Source: Foliimonas ilicis (lineage in GTDB: Bacteria > Pseudomonadota > Alphaproteobacteria > Rhizobiales > Rhizobiaceae). Taken from it: 64,000 nt of DNA. The stretch is from NCBI RefSeq assembly GCF_039939195.1, contig NZ_JBDUUH010000018.1:50657-114656 (forward strand). The letters are read 5' to 3'. The position numbers and the translations under genes were made by a program. Shown here one piece after another: positions 17,804 through 25,707 of the stretch. The notes under the pieces were generated by a model. The model searched no databases and was not told where the DNA came from. It saw only the letters and a program-made list of their open reading frames with translations. How positions within the stretch are numbered: the stretch's first letter is position 1; each line of letters begins with the position of its first letter.

Positions 17804-17830
17804 TGATCACATTGCGAAATGTTACGAAGC
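17804..17830 (-). promoter_or_regulatory. Putative response-regulator site upstream of the RND operon
   Basis: Minus-strand CGTAACATTTCGCAATGTG matches GTAACAnnnCGCAA of the mipA site, in the same spacing and at a similar distance (about 90-108 bp) from the start codon. The second half is more degenerate than at the other two sites. Confidence 0.45.
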
Positions 17831-17986
17831 CCCACTTTCGGTGTGCAAGACAGAGCGTTCCTGCCGTCTTACATACAGCTCCACAGTCAATGCGCTCGGG
17901 TGCGTGCGCCAAGGTGCCGGACGCCAAGACGATTTTGTCGGTGCGGCAGGTGGCCGTAGGGACAGACCGCGCGCGGACGCGACGGT

Positions 17987-18719
17987 TCATGCCTGCTTCA
18001 AATCCTTCAGGGGAACCGCGGCCTCGATCGGGGTCCAGCTGACATCCGGATAGCGGTCATTGGCCAGATCGCGCTTGGTCACCGTGAGCATCGTGTAGAG
18101 ATACTGCTGGCGTTGCCATCCCGAACAGAGTTCATTTTCTCCGGCGGGATCAGGCGCGATCCGTTTTATTCTTGGCCTGGAGGTCTTCGAGCGACCCCAT
18201 CCGTCCGAGGCCGAAGGGAGATCCGAGTACTTTTCCAGTGAACGCAACCAGATCGGCAGGACTGACCTGGAAGCTGGCGATCCGCAACACGGCCCGTGTC
18301 GTCGGATCAACCGCAGCGGCAGCGGTGAACGCAGCCGTGTCGTTCATTGTTGTGAAGTCGATGAGGTGATCAGGGTCACCCCAATGCCCGACCGTCCCGT
18401 CCTTATAGTTCAGGATCGGTATGTTGTAAGAGAGGACCTCTGCAAAAGCACCGATGCGGATCGATGTCGCGCTTATCGCAGCGGCGTCCACAATCTCGTG
18501 AAATTCGCGGCGAAGGTCGATATTGCGGTTTTCGTCTTCCGGCAAATCGGCAAAATCGGTGCAGAAATCGGATGGGATAAAGCGCGGAACGCCGGCCCGA
18601 ATAGCGGCGTTCAACAACGTCGTCTGCGTTCCGATGATGACATCGCGAAGCCCTGCGAGCGCGGAGACAACACAGTCCGCGCCACTACAGGCGTCGGCAA
18701 TGGCTCCTACGCTTGCCAT
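17987..18719 (-). pseudogene. NmrA-like NAD(P)-binding oxidoreductase, truncated and frameshifted
   Basis: The readable part starts MASVGAIADACSGADCVVSALAG, then VPRFIPSDFCTDF, FTTMNDTAAFTAAAA and LVAFTGKVLGSPFGLG, like NmrA/isoflavone-reductase-type proteins. The Rossmann nucleotide-binding N-terminus is missing, cut where an IS110 element begins. Near 18165 the frame shifts: the tail (DPAGENELCSGWQRQQYLY, ending VPLKDLKQA) is in another frame. An in-frame TAG just before the first Met suggests another mutation. Confidence 0.72.
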
Positions 18720-18742
18720 GTCGGCCTAATCGGCCCGAAGCT

Positions 18743-20173
18743 GATGAGGTGGAACGGCCCTTCTCAAGCGGCATCAAGTGCCTAACGTGGTCGTGTTGAA
18801 ACGCCACAAAGAAGAAGGACCGCTCCATGAAGAAGATTACCATAGTCGGGCTCGATCTGGCCAAATCCGTTTCAGGTTCATGGCATAGCCGGAGAAGGAG
18901 ACGTGATCGTATGTCGCGCACTGCGTCGATCGCAGGTGCTGGACTTCTTTCGCACACTGCAGCCTTGCCTCGTAGGGATGGAAGCCTGTGGCAGCGCACA
19001 TTATTGGGCTCGGGAAATTCAGGCCCTGGGGCATACGGTTCGGATGATGCCACCCGCATACGTGAAGGCCTACGTCAAGCGCAACAAAACTGACGCCGCA
19101 GACGCCGAAGCTATTTGCGAGGCAGTCACCCGACCGACCATGCGCTACGTGCCGGCAAAAACACAGGACGAGCAGGCTGCCGGAATGATGCTCAAAACAC
19201 GAGATTTGCTCATCCGTCAGCGCACTCAAGCAATCAATGCCCTGAGAGCTCATCTTGCCGAACTGGGCATTGTCAGGGCGACCGGTCTGGTCGGAATCAT
19301 CAGCCTTGCCGCCATAGTGCGTGACGACAGTGACCTGAGATTGCCGGGTGCAGCACGAATGGCTTTGGAAGAGCTCGTCGAGCAAATCGAGACCGTGACG
19401 GCACGCATTGAAAGGCTCGATCGAATAATCCTTGAAGCGGTGAGAAAGGACGACAGCGCTCGACGCCTGACAGCGATTCCCGGCGTGGGGCCGATCATTG
19501 CCGCGACCGTTCGAGCAGTTGTACCGGATCCCGCTGGCTTCCGAACCGGTCGAGATTTCGCTGCCTGGATTGGGTTGACTCCACGCGCGCATTCCAGCGG
19601 AGGAAAAGAACGGATAGGTTCGATCTCAAAGCGCGGAAACCAGCAACTGCGAACGCTGCTTGTCGCTGGAGCGACGTCGATCCTCAAGCTCGCTCGCCGT
19701 GGCCTCCAGCCGTCACCATGGATTGCGGCCATGATGCTGCGTCGCCCATTCAAGGTCGTCGCTGTCGCACTCGCCAACAAGATCGCCCGCATCATCTGGG
19801 CTCTTCTCGTTCGAGGCGATAGCTATCGGGGAGCGAAGATGATCGTCCAGGAGTAGACAACGAACTTTCCGGCCGACCAGTCGGAGAGGCAGGCAAGGTG
19901 CCAATTGTGATAACCCAACGGGACGACATCCCGAAGCAAATCAGACCGCAAAATCGCAAGCGCTTTACAGCGCGAGAAGCTGATTAGGCGATTTGCTCCG
20001 CGGATCTCATCGTGGCCATGGCTGAAAGGCCAGAAAACAGGCCGGACATATGACCGCACCGTCCTTACTGGGGAATACATGAGGAAATATCTTGCCAAGC
20101 GGGCCGTTCCACATATGCGATTTTGGCCAAGTTGTGGAACATTGGCCGAACGGATTGACTGCCATGTGCATCG
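18743..20173 (+). mobile_element. IS110-family element (tentative ends)
   Basis: The transposase gene is bounded by two copies of GATGAGGTG (18743-18751 and 20174-20182), giving a length of 1,431 bp, normal for IS110 elements. These elements have no inverted repeats, so the ends are an inference. The left end interrupts the NmrA-like gene and the right end abuts the truncated gene at 20180. The 300 bp downstream of the transposase holds no gene and may carry the guide (bridge) RNA or end sequences. Confidence 0.45.
18827..19856 (+). pseudogene. IS110-family transposase with an N-terminal frameshift
   Basis: It begins MKKITIVGLDLAKSV with a GGACCGCTCC leader. A 2-nt loss (or 1-nt gain) near 18872 breaks the frame before the expected FQVHG. 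After the shift the frame is open to the end: VGMEACGSAHYWAREI, MPPAYVKAYVKRNKTDAADAEAICEA, RLTAIPGVGPIIAATV and the C-terminal serine block (RAHSSGGKERIGSISKRGNQQLR). Catalytic DEDD and Ser regions are otherwise complete. A start at 18903 would lack the first catalytic Asp, so activity is unlikely without frameshifting. Confidence 0.85.
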
Positions 20174-20179
20174 GATGAG
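19857..20179. other. Non-coding 3' end of the IS110 element
   Basis: No gene seen. The right end of the element is placed near 20173 from the shared GATGAGGTG. No clear hairpin terminator was found. Confidence 0.4.
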
Positions 20180-20584
20180 GTGATCGGTATACTTTTTCAA
20201 TTGGCACCCCGGCTACGCGAGGTGGCGCTGTTTTTCGAGGACGCGTTCGACGGAGACGATCCTGCCGCCAGCTTGGCCGCCAACCGGAACCCGGACGCCG
20301 ACCGCACCCTCCTTGCGGCCGTGGACGCCTTCGAGATCGATATCGTGCGGGCAGGTGCGGACGCCTGGGAAGAGCGCCTTATGGGAAGCCTGACGCTCGA
20401 TCCGTTCGTCGACCTGACCTATCCGCTCTATCGGGGCTACGGTGCCTTCACACAATGGCAGAGTGCAAAGGCGCTCTTTTCGTCTCGATTCGACGCACAT
20501 GCCGTACGCGGCTTGATGGCACGATTTCAGGAGAAGTTCGGGCCGCTCGAACATCCCGATTGTTGGGAGGGCCTTGTCGCATGA
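20180..20584 (+). CDS. Hypothetical protein of a PAAR cluster, probably N-terminally truncated
   Basis: 134 residues from a GTG, acidic and without signal peptide (FFEDAFDGDD, ADAWEERLMGSL, DLTYPLYRGYGAFTQW). The start has no convincing ribosome site and lies at the edge of an IS110 element, so this is probably the C-terminal part of a longer protein. Its stop overlaps the next ATG (ATGA). I do not recognise the family. The co-directional, overlapping genes up to the PAAR gene suggest a type VI secretion effector or immunity module. Confidence 0.5.
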   Translation: MIGILFQLAPRLREVALFFEDAFDGDDPAASLAANRNPDADRTLLAAVDAFEIDIVRAGADAWEERLMGSLTLDPFVDLTYPLYRGYGAFTQWQSAKALFSSRFDAHAVRGLMARFQEKFGPLEHPDCWEGLVA

Positions 20585-21342
20585 TCAGTGGAACCGATCT
20601 CGGTACAATGCTCGGCATCTTTGGCCTGAGCTATTCCTCGCCGCTTTTCGAGACGTCGTACCTTCGTGTGCACGACCAGGGGCTATTCCGGGCGCATAGC
20701 CGCCGGGCAATTCTTGGAGGCGACGACGCATGGTATGACGAGAGTGTGGGTGCCTGGATATTCGACTGGCATGGAGCAGCCAAGCGCTTTCTTACATCCT
20801 ATGAACCCGAAGCGTCGGCCGAAGACGGAAATCTTGTAAAATGGTGGATCCAGCACGGCTACAATGGCATCTACACACCCGATCTCACGCCCTATTTCTG
20901 GCAGCGCGCCCTGCACTGGGCGAAGCATCATGACGCCTGGAAGGCAGGCATCGATCCGACGATAGCGGAACGGGCTCGTGAACTTTTATGGCAGGTCACT
21001 CATGAGCGACGCTCCGAAGAACACTTGAATGCCATCGAAATAGTCCGCGATCATGTGGACGAGGAGCCGACCGATGACGCCATCAAGAGCAAGACGCGGA
21101 TAGATTTCTATGACGACTACTCGGATCCGTTCCTGCTGTTCACGAACATGCGTGGCCAGTTCGTTCTGATGGATGCGGTGCGCAAGCATCAGGGCGATGC
21201 GGCGCTGATGGAATTGTTGAACCGAATCCCGCATGCGTGGCACGCCGAAGAAGCCGGGATTTACGCCGACCACGACTTCAATCTATTACTGGAACGTGCC
21301 CGAATCGAGGACCTCGCTCGTGATCACGCTTGGAGTAACTGA
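20581..21342 (+). CDS. Hypothetical protein, second gene of the PAAR cluster
   Basis: 254 residues, soluble, with many aromatic and acidic residues (WYDESVGAWIFDWHGAAKRF, WWIQHGYNGIYTPDL, KTRIDFYDDYSDPFLLFTNM). No signal peptide, membrane helix or motif I can name. It is coupled to the gene before by ATGA and overlaps the following gene by 23 nt. Such tight packing next to a PAAR gene is usual for adaptor, effector or immunity proteins. The start used also has GGAGGG upstream. Confidence 0.6.
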   Translation: MISGTDLGTMLGIFGLSYSSPLFETSYLRVHDQGLFRAHSRRAILGGDDAWYDESVGAWIFDWHGAAKRFLTSYEPEASAEDGNLVKWWIQHGYNGIYTPDLTPYFWQRALHWAKHHDAWKAGIDPTIAERARELLWQVTHERRSEEHLNAIEIVRDHVDEEPTDDAIKSKTRIDFYDDYSDPFLLFTNMRGQFVLMDAVRKHQGDAALMELLNRIPHAWHAEEAGIYADHDFNLLLERARIEDLARDHAWSN

Positions 21343-21691
21343 GCTCGCCATTGCAGAACGTGTGGACTTCAGCGCGCAGATCGAGGCATGGGCTGCGCGC
21401 TATGCCCAACCAGGCTTCGGGCTCGATCCAGACACTCCGTATCTCCGCCTTCAGCTTCGCACGATCGCGATGCGCTGTCGAAAGAATGGCATCCGGGAGC
21501 ACGCTAATATCGAGACACTCCTGGACTTATTCTTTCGGCAAGACCTCTCACTCCGACCGATAGAACGACTTCTTTCCATCGTGGCTGACCCATCGCCGAC
21601 GGAAGAGGCAAAGATGGCTGAAATCTCCAAACAGTTCATGGGTGCTCGGCCAACGCGAGCGGATGGTTTCGCCGTTTGGAAAATGCCGTGA
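21320..21691 (+). CDS. Hypothetical protein, third gene of the PAAR cluster
   Basis: 123 residues from a GTG inside the previous gene: VITLGVTELAIAERVDFSAQ, YLRLQLRTIAMRCRKNG, LLDLFFRQDLSLRPIERLL, DGFAVWKMP. Mostly helical, soluble and unrecognised. The GTG is preferred to an upstream in-frame ATG because the upstream residues are low-complexity and overlap the previous gene by over 100 nt. It ends 19 nt before the PAAR start. Adaptor or immunity roles are possible but not shown. Confidence 0.5.
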   Translation: MITLGVTELAIAERVDFSAQIEAWAARYAQPGFGLDPDTPYLRLQLRTIAMRCRKNGIREHANIETLLDLFFRQDLSLRPIERLLSIVADPSPTEEAKMAEISKQFMGARPTRADGFAVWKMP

Positions 21692-21710
21692 CCGAGAAGG
21701 AGACCGAGCT

Positions 21711-22013
21711 TTGAGCAGCCGTCCCGTTTCGCTTAAGGGACACCGCCATCTCTGCCCAATGGTGGATCCGGGTCCGACGCCGCATGTGGGTGGACCCATA
21801 GTAGAGACGCTGCAGTCGTTCCTTTGCGTTGAAGGCGTACCGGTCGCCACGGTGGGCGACGAGTGCTTATGCACGGGCGTGCCCATGCGCAACTCGATCG
21901 CTTCGGGTTCCGCTGTGGCCACAATCGACGGCCGCAAGATCGCTCGTCTTGGTGATTCCTGCTCCCATGGCGGCAAGCTCGCGCAGGGCGTGCCTTGGTT
22001 GACCTTTGACTGA
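21711..22013 (+). CDS. PAAR-domain protein (type VI secretion spike tip)
   Basis: 100 residues from a TTG with GAAGGAG 8 nt upstream. The PAAR-type repeats are visible: KGHRHLCPMVDPGPTPHVGG, VPVATVGDECLCTG, AVATIDGRKIARLGDSCSHGG. Regularly spaced Gly with conserved His/Cys would bind zinc at the tip. PAAR proteins cap the VgrG trimer of the type VI machine and carry effectors. No VgrG, Hcp or sheath gene is in the window, so this is an orphan PAAR module that would depend on an apparatus elsewhere. There is no toxin extension on the protein. Confidence 0.78.
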   Translation: MSSRPVSLKGHRHLCPMVDPGPTPHVGGPIVETLQSFLCVEGVPVATVGDECLCTGVPMRNSIASGSAVATIDGRKIARLGDSCSHGGKLAQGVPWLTFD

Positions 22014-22141
22014 TACTTTTGGTCAGGCTCATTTTTGGCAGTTAATAGGGTTCTTCCTCATTTTGTGCCGCGCGATGACAACATTCGCGCCAGGTTCCGG
22101 TCTTTGTTCTACAAATGTCCTCTAAGCGTACGAGGCCTTTA

Positions 22142-22489
22142 TCAACCAAAGACAGCAACAGTTGATTTGATGGTAATGCCGCCGAGGGGGCTTCGGCGCA
22201 TCTGTCGGCCAGTAGCTGCACGAAAGACGCTTATGAGTTGCAGCGCCGGCGGCACACGCGACCAGAGCGTCCGAATAGTTTCGCGTCCGCGCCGCGTTTT
22301 GCGAACGGCATTACCTGTGACGACGCGTTGTGACCAGCGAAAGCCGATCTCATGGAAATACAGGTCGGCATGCTGCGGGCTGATATGATGAAAGACGCCA
22401 GCGATGGTGCGACGGACGCGAGAGTTGAAACCTTCGGCCGAATTGACGTGGACGGCGTCACGAACATATTCGCCGCTGGAATGCCTCAC
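22142..22489 (-). pseudogene. IS1595-family transposase, C-terminal fragment
   Basis: VNSAEGFNSRVRRTIAGVFH, HADLYFHEIGFRWSQRVVTG, and a tail ending in TVAVFG are the C-terminus of ISXO2-like/IS1595 transposases. The zinc-ribbon and first catalytic residues are absent. It is joined at its 5' side to an IS5 fragment. Confidence 0.72.
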
Positions 22490-22496
22490 GGTCTCG

Positions 22497-22765
22497 TGCT
22501 CGACGAAGCTTGTCGGCCAGCATCCGTCTGGGTCTGGCGACAGGCAAAGCGATCAGGTCGTCGACGACCTTGTAGTCGGACACCTCGCCGCCGGTGAGAA
22601 CGAAGCCAAGAGGGCGCCCCTGACCGTCTGCGCGTGCATGGATTTTGCTCGTAAAGCCGCCGCGGCTTCGACCAAAACCCTCATGAGTCCCCCTTTAGCG
22701 CCCGCTGCCTGAGAGTGGCCGCGCACTGTGGTGCTGTCGATCATGTGCTGCCAGTGGTCAGTCAA
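22497..22765 (-). pseudogene. IS5-family transposase, internal fragment with frameshift
   Basis: MTDHWQHMIDSTTVRGHSQ and AAGAKGG hold the first catalytic Asp. After LMR the homology (FGRSRGGFTSKIHARADGQG, RPLGFVLTGGEVSDYKVVDD) continues in another frame. Both ends are missing, replaced by IS3 and IS1595 sequence. Confidence 0.68.
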
Positions 22766-22769
22766 CCCG

Positions 22770-22872
22770 AACTCTCCTCGGCGCCATGTTGCTTGCGAGT
22801 GATGCGCCGGATGTCCTTGATCACCTTCTCGGTAGAAGGCTTCGTCACGTCCGTTTCTGTCTCATCGTCATT
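22770..22872 (-). pseudogene. IS3-family OrfA fragment
   Basis: A short frame reading TKPSTEKVIKDIRRITRKQH and GAEE resembles the N-terminus of IS3-type OrfA proteins just before their helix-turn-helix. It joins directly to the IS5 fragment, so three elements are fused in a row. Confidence 0.5.
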
Positions 22873-23012
22873 CCTTTGACAGGCTACGATGATCCAGAAA
22901 TCCTCCTCTCTCAATTAGTCCAATTCCGTCTCATTGGTGCTGACGCCGGACACATGGCTCAAAAAATCTGTGTTCTGCATGCAGCTTAACGGGGTGACGT
23001 CTGGAGACAAGT

Positions 23013-23912
23013 TCAGCTTCGCAGCAGATGGCGATATCGGCTGGGTGGCGTTCCTAATCTCCCGCTGAAAGTCCGCGTTAGATGTGCGTGATGAGAAAAC
23101 CCGGTCATCAGCGCAATCTCTGTTATGGTGAGAGACGTGTCTGCAAGCAGCGCGCGCGCATTTTCGACGCGCTTGTCGATGACATACTGGCCGGGAGTGG
23201 TGCCGAAAGCTCGGCGAAAGGCCTTGAGGAACGGCTTGGGCGCCATACCGGTGAGAGAGGCAAGCTCTTCAAGCCGTATGCGCTTGTTCAGCCGGTCCTG
23301 AATGTATTCCCGCAGCAGCGCCGCCATGGCGGGCGAGATTGCGGATGCGTCACCGATTTCCAAAGCTTCGCCACCGGCCGAATAGGTGGCGAAGACATGA
23401 TGGCACAAAGCAGCGACGAGATGTTCGCCGAACATGGTCGAGACGTCGTCCGTCCGCTCGCTCAAATCCGCAAGCCGGCGCATGCACGCAATGATCAGTT
23501 CGTCACGTATTCCCAGTAGGGGCGGAATCTCTTCAATAGAAACGGCTTGTCCTGTCAAACGAGACATTGCGTCAGGGGGCAGCCGCATTTCCGCATAGCG
23601 AACGGCCGCGCCTCTTGCCTTCGCAGCGTAGGTAGCTGCCGCCGGCACAATCCAGATCTCACCGATCCTGGGCGGCCCAATCTTTACGGGACCATTTTCA
23701 ACCTCGGATTCGAATGTCGCAAGAGTCCCGTCGAGATGCACGACCAATGAATGAAAATCGGGCTTCAACTGCCATGTCGTCAGTTCGCGAATATCCTCGG
23801 TCGCCAGGACGAATTCGATGCCGCGCCAACGAAAGCCATGGCTGTCCAAAGCCTTTCGGCCGGCTATCACCAGGTCGCCACAGCTGCCGAGCTCAATGTT
23901 TGTCGATGGCAT
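23013..23912 (-). CDS. AraC-family transcriptional regulator
   Basis: About 299 residues from the Met chosen (MPSTNIELGSCGDLV). Longer forms are possible, but the upstream 43 residues look non-native. The C-terminal 100 residues hold the two AraC helix-turn-helix units: IRLEELASLTGMAPKPFLKA, and SLTITEIALMTGFSHHAHLT ending in GTPPSRYRHL. The N-terminal part is a cupin-like effector domain (FHSLVVHLDGTLATF). Its target is unknown. The divergent neighbour is a set of small exported proteins starting at 24043, which it may control. Confidence 0.85.
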   Translation of the reverse strand: MPSTNIELGSCGDLVIAGRKALDSHGFRWRGIEFVLATEDIRELTTWQLKPDFHSLVVHLDGTLATFESEVENGPVKIGPPRIGEIWIVPAAATYAAKARGAAVRYAEMRLPPDAMSRLTGQAVSIEEIPPLLGIRDELIIACMRRLADLSERTDDVSTMFGEHLVAALCHHVFATYSAGGEALEIGDASAISPAMAALLREYIQDRLNKRIRLEELASLTGMAPKPFLKAFRRAFGTTPGQYVIDKRVENARALLADTSLTITEIALMTGFSHHAHLTRTFSGRLGTPPSRYRHLLRS

Positions 23913-24042
23913 CGCAAGAATATCCTGCAAGCGAAGAGGAAGATCATGAAAGCGGAGGATTCCACACAGGGTTATAGATGACAATATCAAAGTGTTTGCA
24001 CCTTTTGGCGAAGCAAACAACGGCGATGTGAGGGGATGCAAT

Positions 24043-24411
24043 ATGAACTACAAAATCGCCGTTACGATGTCGGTTGCCGTAGCCGTAGCCGGGTGCGCGC
24101 CCAAGGCCGAAAACATAGCAGGCACCTACACGCCGGTGGCCTTGTACGAAAACCTCAGTTGCCAGCAATTGGTGACAGAAGCGCGCATCGTTTCCAACCG
24201 GGCTCATGATGCCGTCAGGCTCCAGAACCGTCATCGCGTCGAGGATGAAGTGGCTATCACTGCCGGGGTGATCATTTTCTGGCCTGCACTCTTCTTCACG
24301 CACGGGACCGATGCGACGGCGGGACAGGTGGCGCAGCTGAGAGGAGAAATGCAGGCGATCGAAGCGGCATCCGCAGCAAACAACTGCGGGATCGTTTTCA
24401 ATCGCGCTTGA
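24043..24411 (+). CDS. Small lipoprotein, first of four exported-protein genes
   Basis: 122 residues from an ATG with GAGGGG 7 nt upstream. A lipoprotein signal ends in VAVAGC with the acylated Cys near residue 18. A later hydrophobic stretch (AITAGVIIFWPALFF) and a helix (VAQLRGEMQAIEAASAA) follow. The pattern resembles small cell-envelope lipoproteins, but no function is known to me. Confidence 0.7.
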   Translation: MNYKIAVTMSVAVAVAGCAPKAENIAGTYTPVALYENLSCQQLVTEARIVSNRAHDAVRLQNRHRVEDEVAITAGVIIFWPALFFTHGTDATAGQVAQLRGEMQAIEAASAANNCGIVFNRA

Positions 24412-24452
24412 CGAACGGCGATGGTGTCTGTGCCGCAATGAGGAGATTAGCT

Positions 24453-24932
24453 ATGTTCCACGGTATTGTCATTGGTGTTCGCTGGCGGATTGGGTACGCT
24501 CGGGACCTTCTCTATAGGCGGCTGAGACCCGGTATTGTCATGATCACGGCGGCGTTTGCGAGCTTTATGCCCTGTGATCCGGCTTCCGCCACCAGCGGTG
24601 CTTGCAAAGGAATAGACACGACCCTCACAGAGGCGCGCAAGCATGACTACGCGGCGCTCGTTGCGAACTCCGTGACCGTCAAGATCAAGCCGTCGTCCGT
24701 CAATTTCCAGAACTTCATGACAAGCGCGGCATGGAGCGCGGTCTACGCGTCGACCCCGGAAACCGAGCCGGGCGTCTTTTTCTTCGAGGCTGTTGGCGGC
24801 CAGAAGCGATTCAAGGATGTCTGGGGTGGCTTCGCTGTCGAGGAAGACAGGCCCGAACTGATCGCGTGGGCCAAGGCTCTCGGGGCACCGGAAAATCTCG
24901 CGAAATGCTTTGCCCATGCCGTTATCGACTGA
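24453..24932 (+). CDS. Exported hypothetical protein
   Basis: About 159 residues. The ATG with AGGAG 6 nt upstream is preferred over two earlier in-frame starts. It has a long basic N-region, then a hydrophobic segment with a plausible signal-peptidase site (IVMITAAFASFMPCDPASA). The mature part (TLTEARKHDYAALVANSVTV, WSAVYASTPETEPGVFFFE, DVWGGFAVEED) looks like a small periplasmic domain. Function unknown. It begins 42 nt after the lipoprotein gene and probably shares its transcript. Confidence 0.62.
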   Translation: MFHGIVIGVRWRIGYARDLLYRRLRPGIVMITAAFASFMPCDPASATSGACKGIDTTLTEARKHDYAALVANSVTVKIKPSSVNFQNFMTSAAWSAVYASTPETEPGVFFFEAVGGQKRFKDVWGGFAVEEDRPELIAWAKALGAPENLAKCFAHAVID

Positions 24933-24947
24933 GAGGGACGCAGATAG

Positions 24948-25247
24948 ATGAAAACCGAAAGCAAATATGCCAAGCTTATCGTTCTTGTAACGACTCTCAT
25001 GCTTGTCGGCTGCACCACCAGCGAACGCGAATGGATCCGGGACGACACGCCGAAATCCGAAGCCGACCAGGCCTTGGCGGAATGCAAGTATCAGGCCGAG
25101 GCGGCGACAGTGACCATCGGCTCGAACAACCGGCCGGGGACCTTTGGCGACGCGATTTCAGAGGGCGTGGCCTCCGGCGTGGTGCGCGGCATGGATCAGG
25201 CTGAACTGGAAAAATCCTGCATGGAAGCGAAGGGCTTCACGCGGTAG
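24948..25247 (+). CDS. Small lipoprotein
   Basis: 99 residues with a clear lipobox (VTTLMLVGC, then TTSEREW). The mature part has two further Cys (ALAECKYQAEA and EKSCMEAKGF) that could form a disulfide, and a glycine-rich middle. GAGGGACGCAG precedes the start. Function unknown. It lies 15 nt after the previous gene. Confidence 0.68.
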   Translation: MKTESKYAKLIVLVTTLMLVGCTTSEREWIRDDTPKSEADQALAECKYQAEAATVTIGSNNRPGTFGDAISEGVASGVVRGMDQAELEKSCMEAKGFTR

Positions 25248-25272
25248 CGTACACAACCGGAATGAGGCGAAC

Positions 25273-25707
25273 ATGACGAAGGCGATCCGGATACTCTTTG
25301 TCGCGATGCTGGCTGCATCGGCCGGGACCGCGAACACGTATGCGCAAACCGCCGCCGAGGTCGACTCGAGCCTCGACGACCTGTTCGGCGCGCATGCTCC
25401 ATACCGGCATTTCTTCGAGCAACTGCAGAAGGCGGTGGCGTCGGACGACAAGGCCGCCGTGGCGGCGATGGTCGATTATCCGTTCCAGGCGCGCATCAAT
25501 GGCAGGGCCGTGAAGCTCAGGGACGCGGCTCACTTCGTCGCCGATTTCGACAAGATTGTCACCTCCAAGGTGAAGCAGGCGATCGCCGGCCAGACCTATG
25601 CGACGCTGTTCGCCAACTGGCAGGGCGTTATGATCGGCGACGGTGAACTCTGGTTTTCAGGTGTGGGCGACGGTAATGTCGTCAAGATCACGGCCATCAA
25701 TGATTGA
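25273..25707 (+). CDS. Exported hypothetical protein
   Basis: 144 residues with a signal peptide (ILFVAMLAASAGTANTYAQ). The mature domain (FFEQLQKAVASDDKAAVAAM, VDYPFQARINGRAVKLRD, WFSGVGDGNVVKITAIND) resembles small NTF2-like or periplasmic accessory domains, only by general look. GAGGCGAAC precedes the ATG. It is the last gene of the exported set. A broken IS1182 transposase abuts its stop codon from the other strand. Confidence 0.65.
   Translation: MTKAIRILFVAMLAASAGTANTYAQTAAEVDSSLDDLFGAHAPYRHFFEQLQKAVASDDKAAVAAMVDYPFQARINGRAVKLRDAAHFVADFDKIVTSKVKQAIAGQTYATLFANWQGVMIGDGELWFSGVGDGNVVKITAIND

Noticed and set aside
18837..19592. A 251-codon minus-strand frame over the IS110 transposase
   Set aside because: Antisense shadow of the transposase. 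The composition is unlike a real protein.
23992..24042. Longer start for the first small lipoprotein
   Set aside because: The upstream codons would bury the lipoprotein signal. The ATG at 24043 has a good ribosome site.
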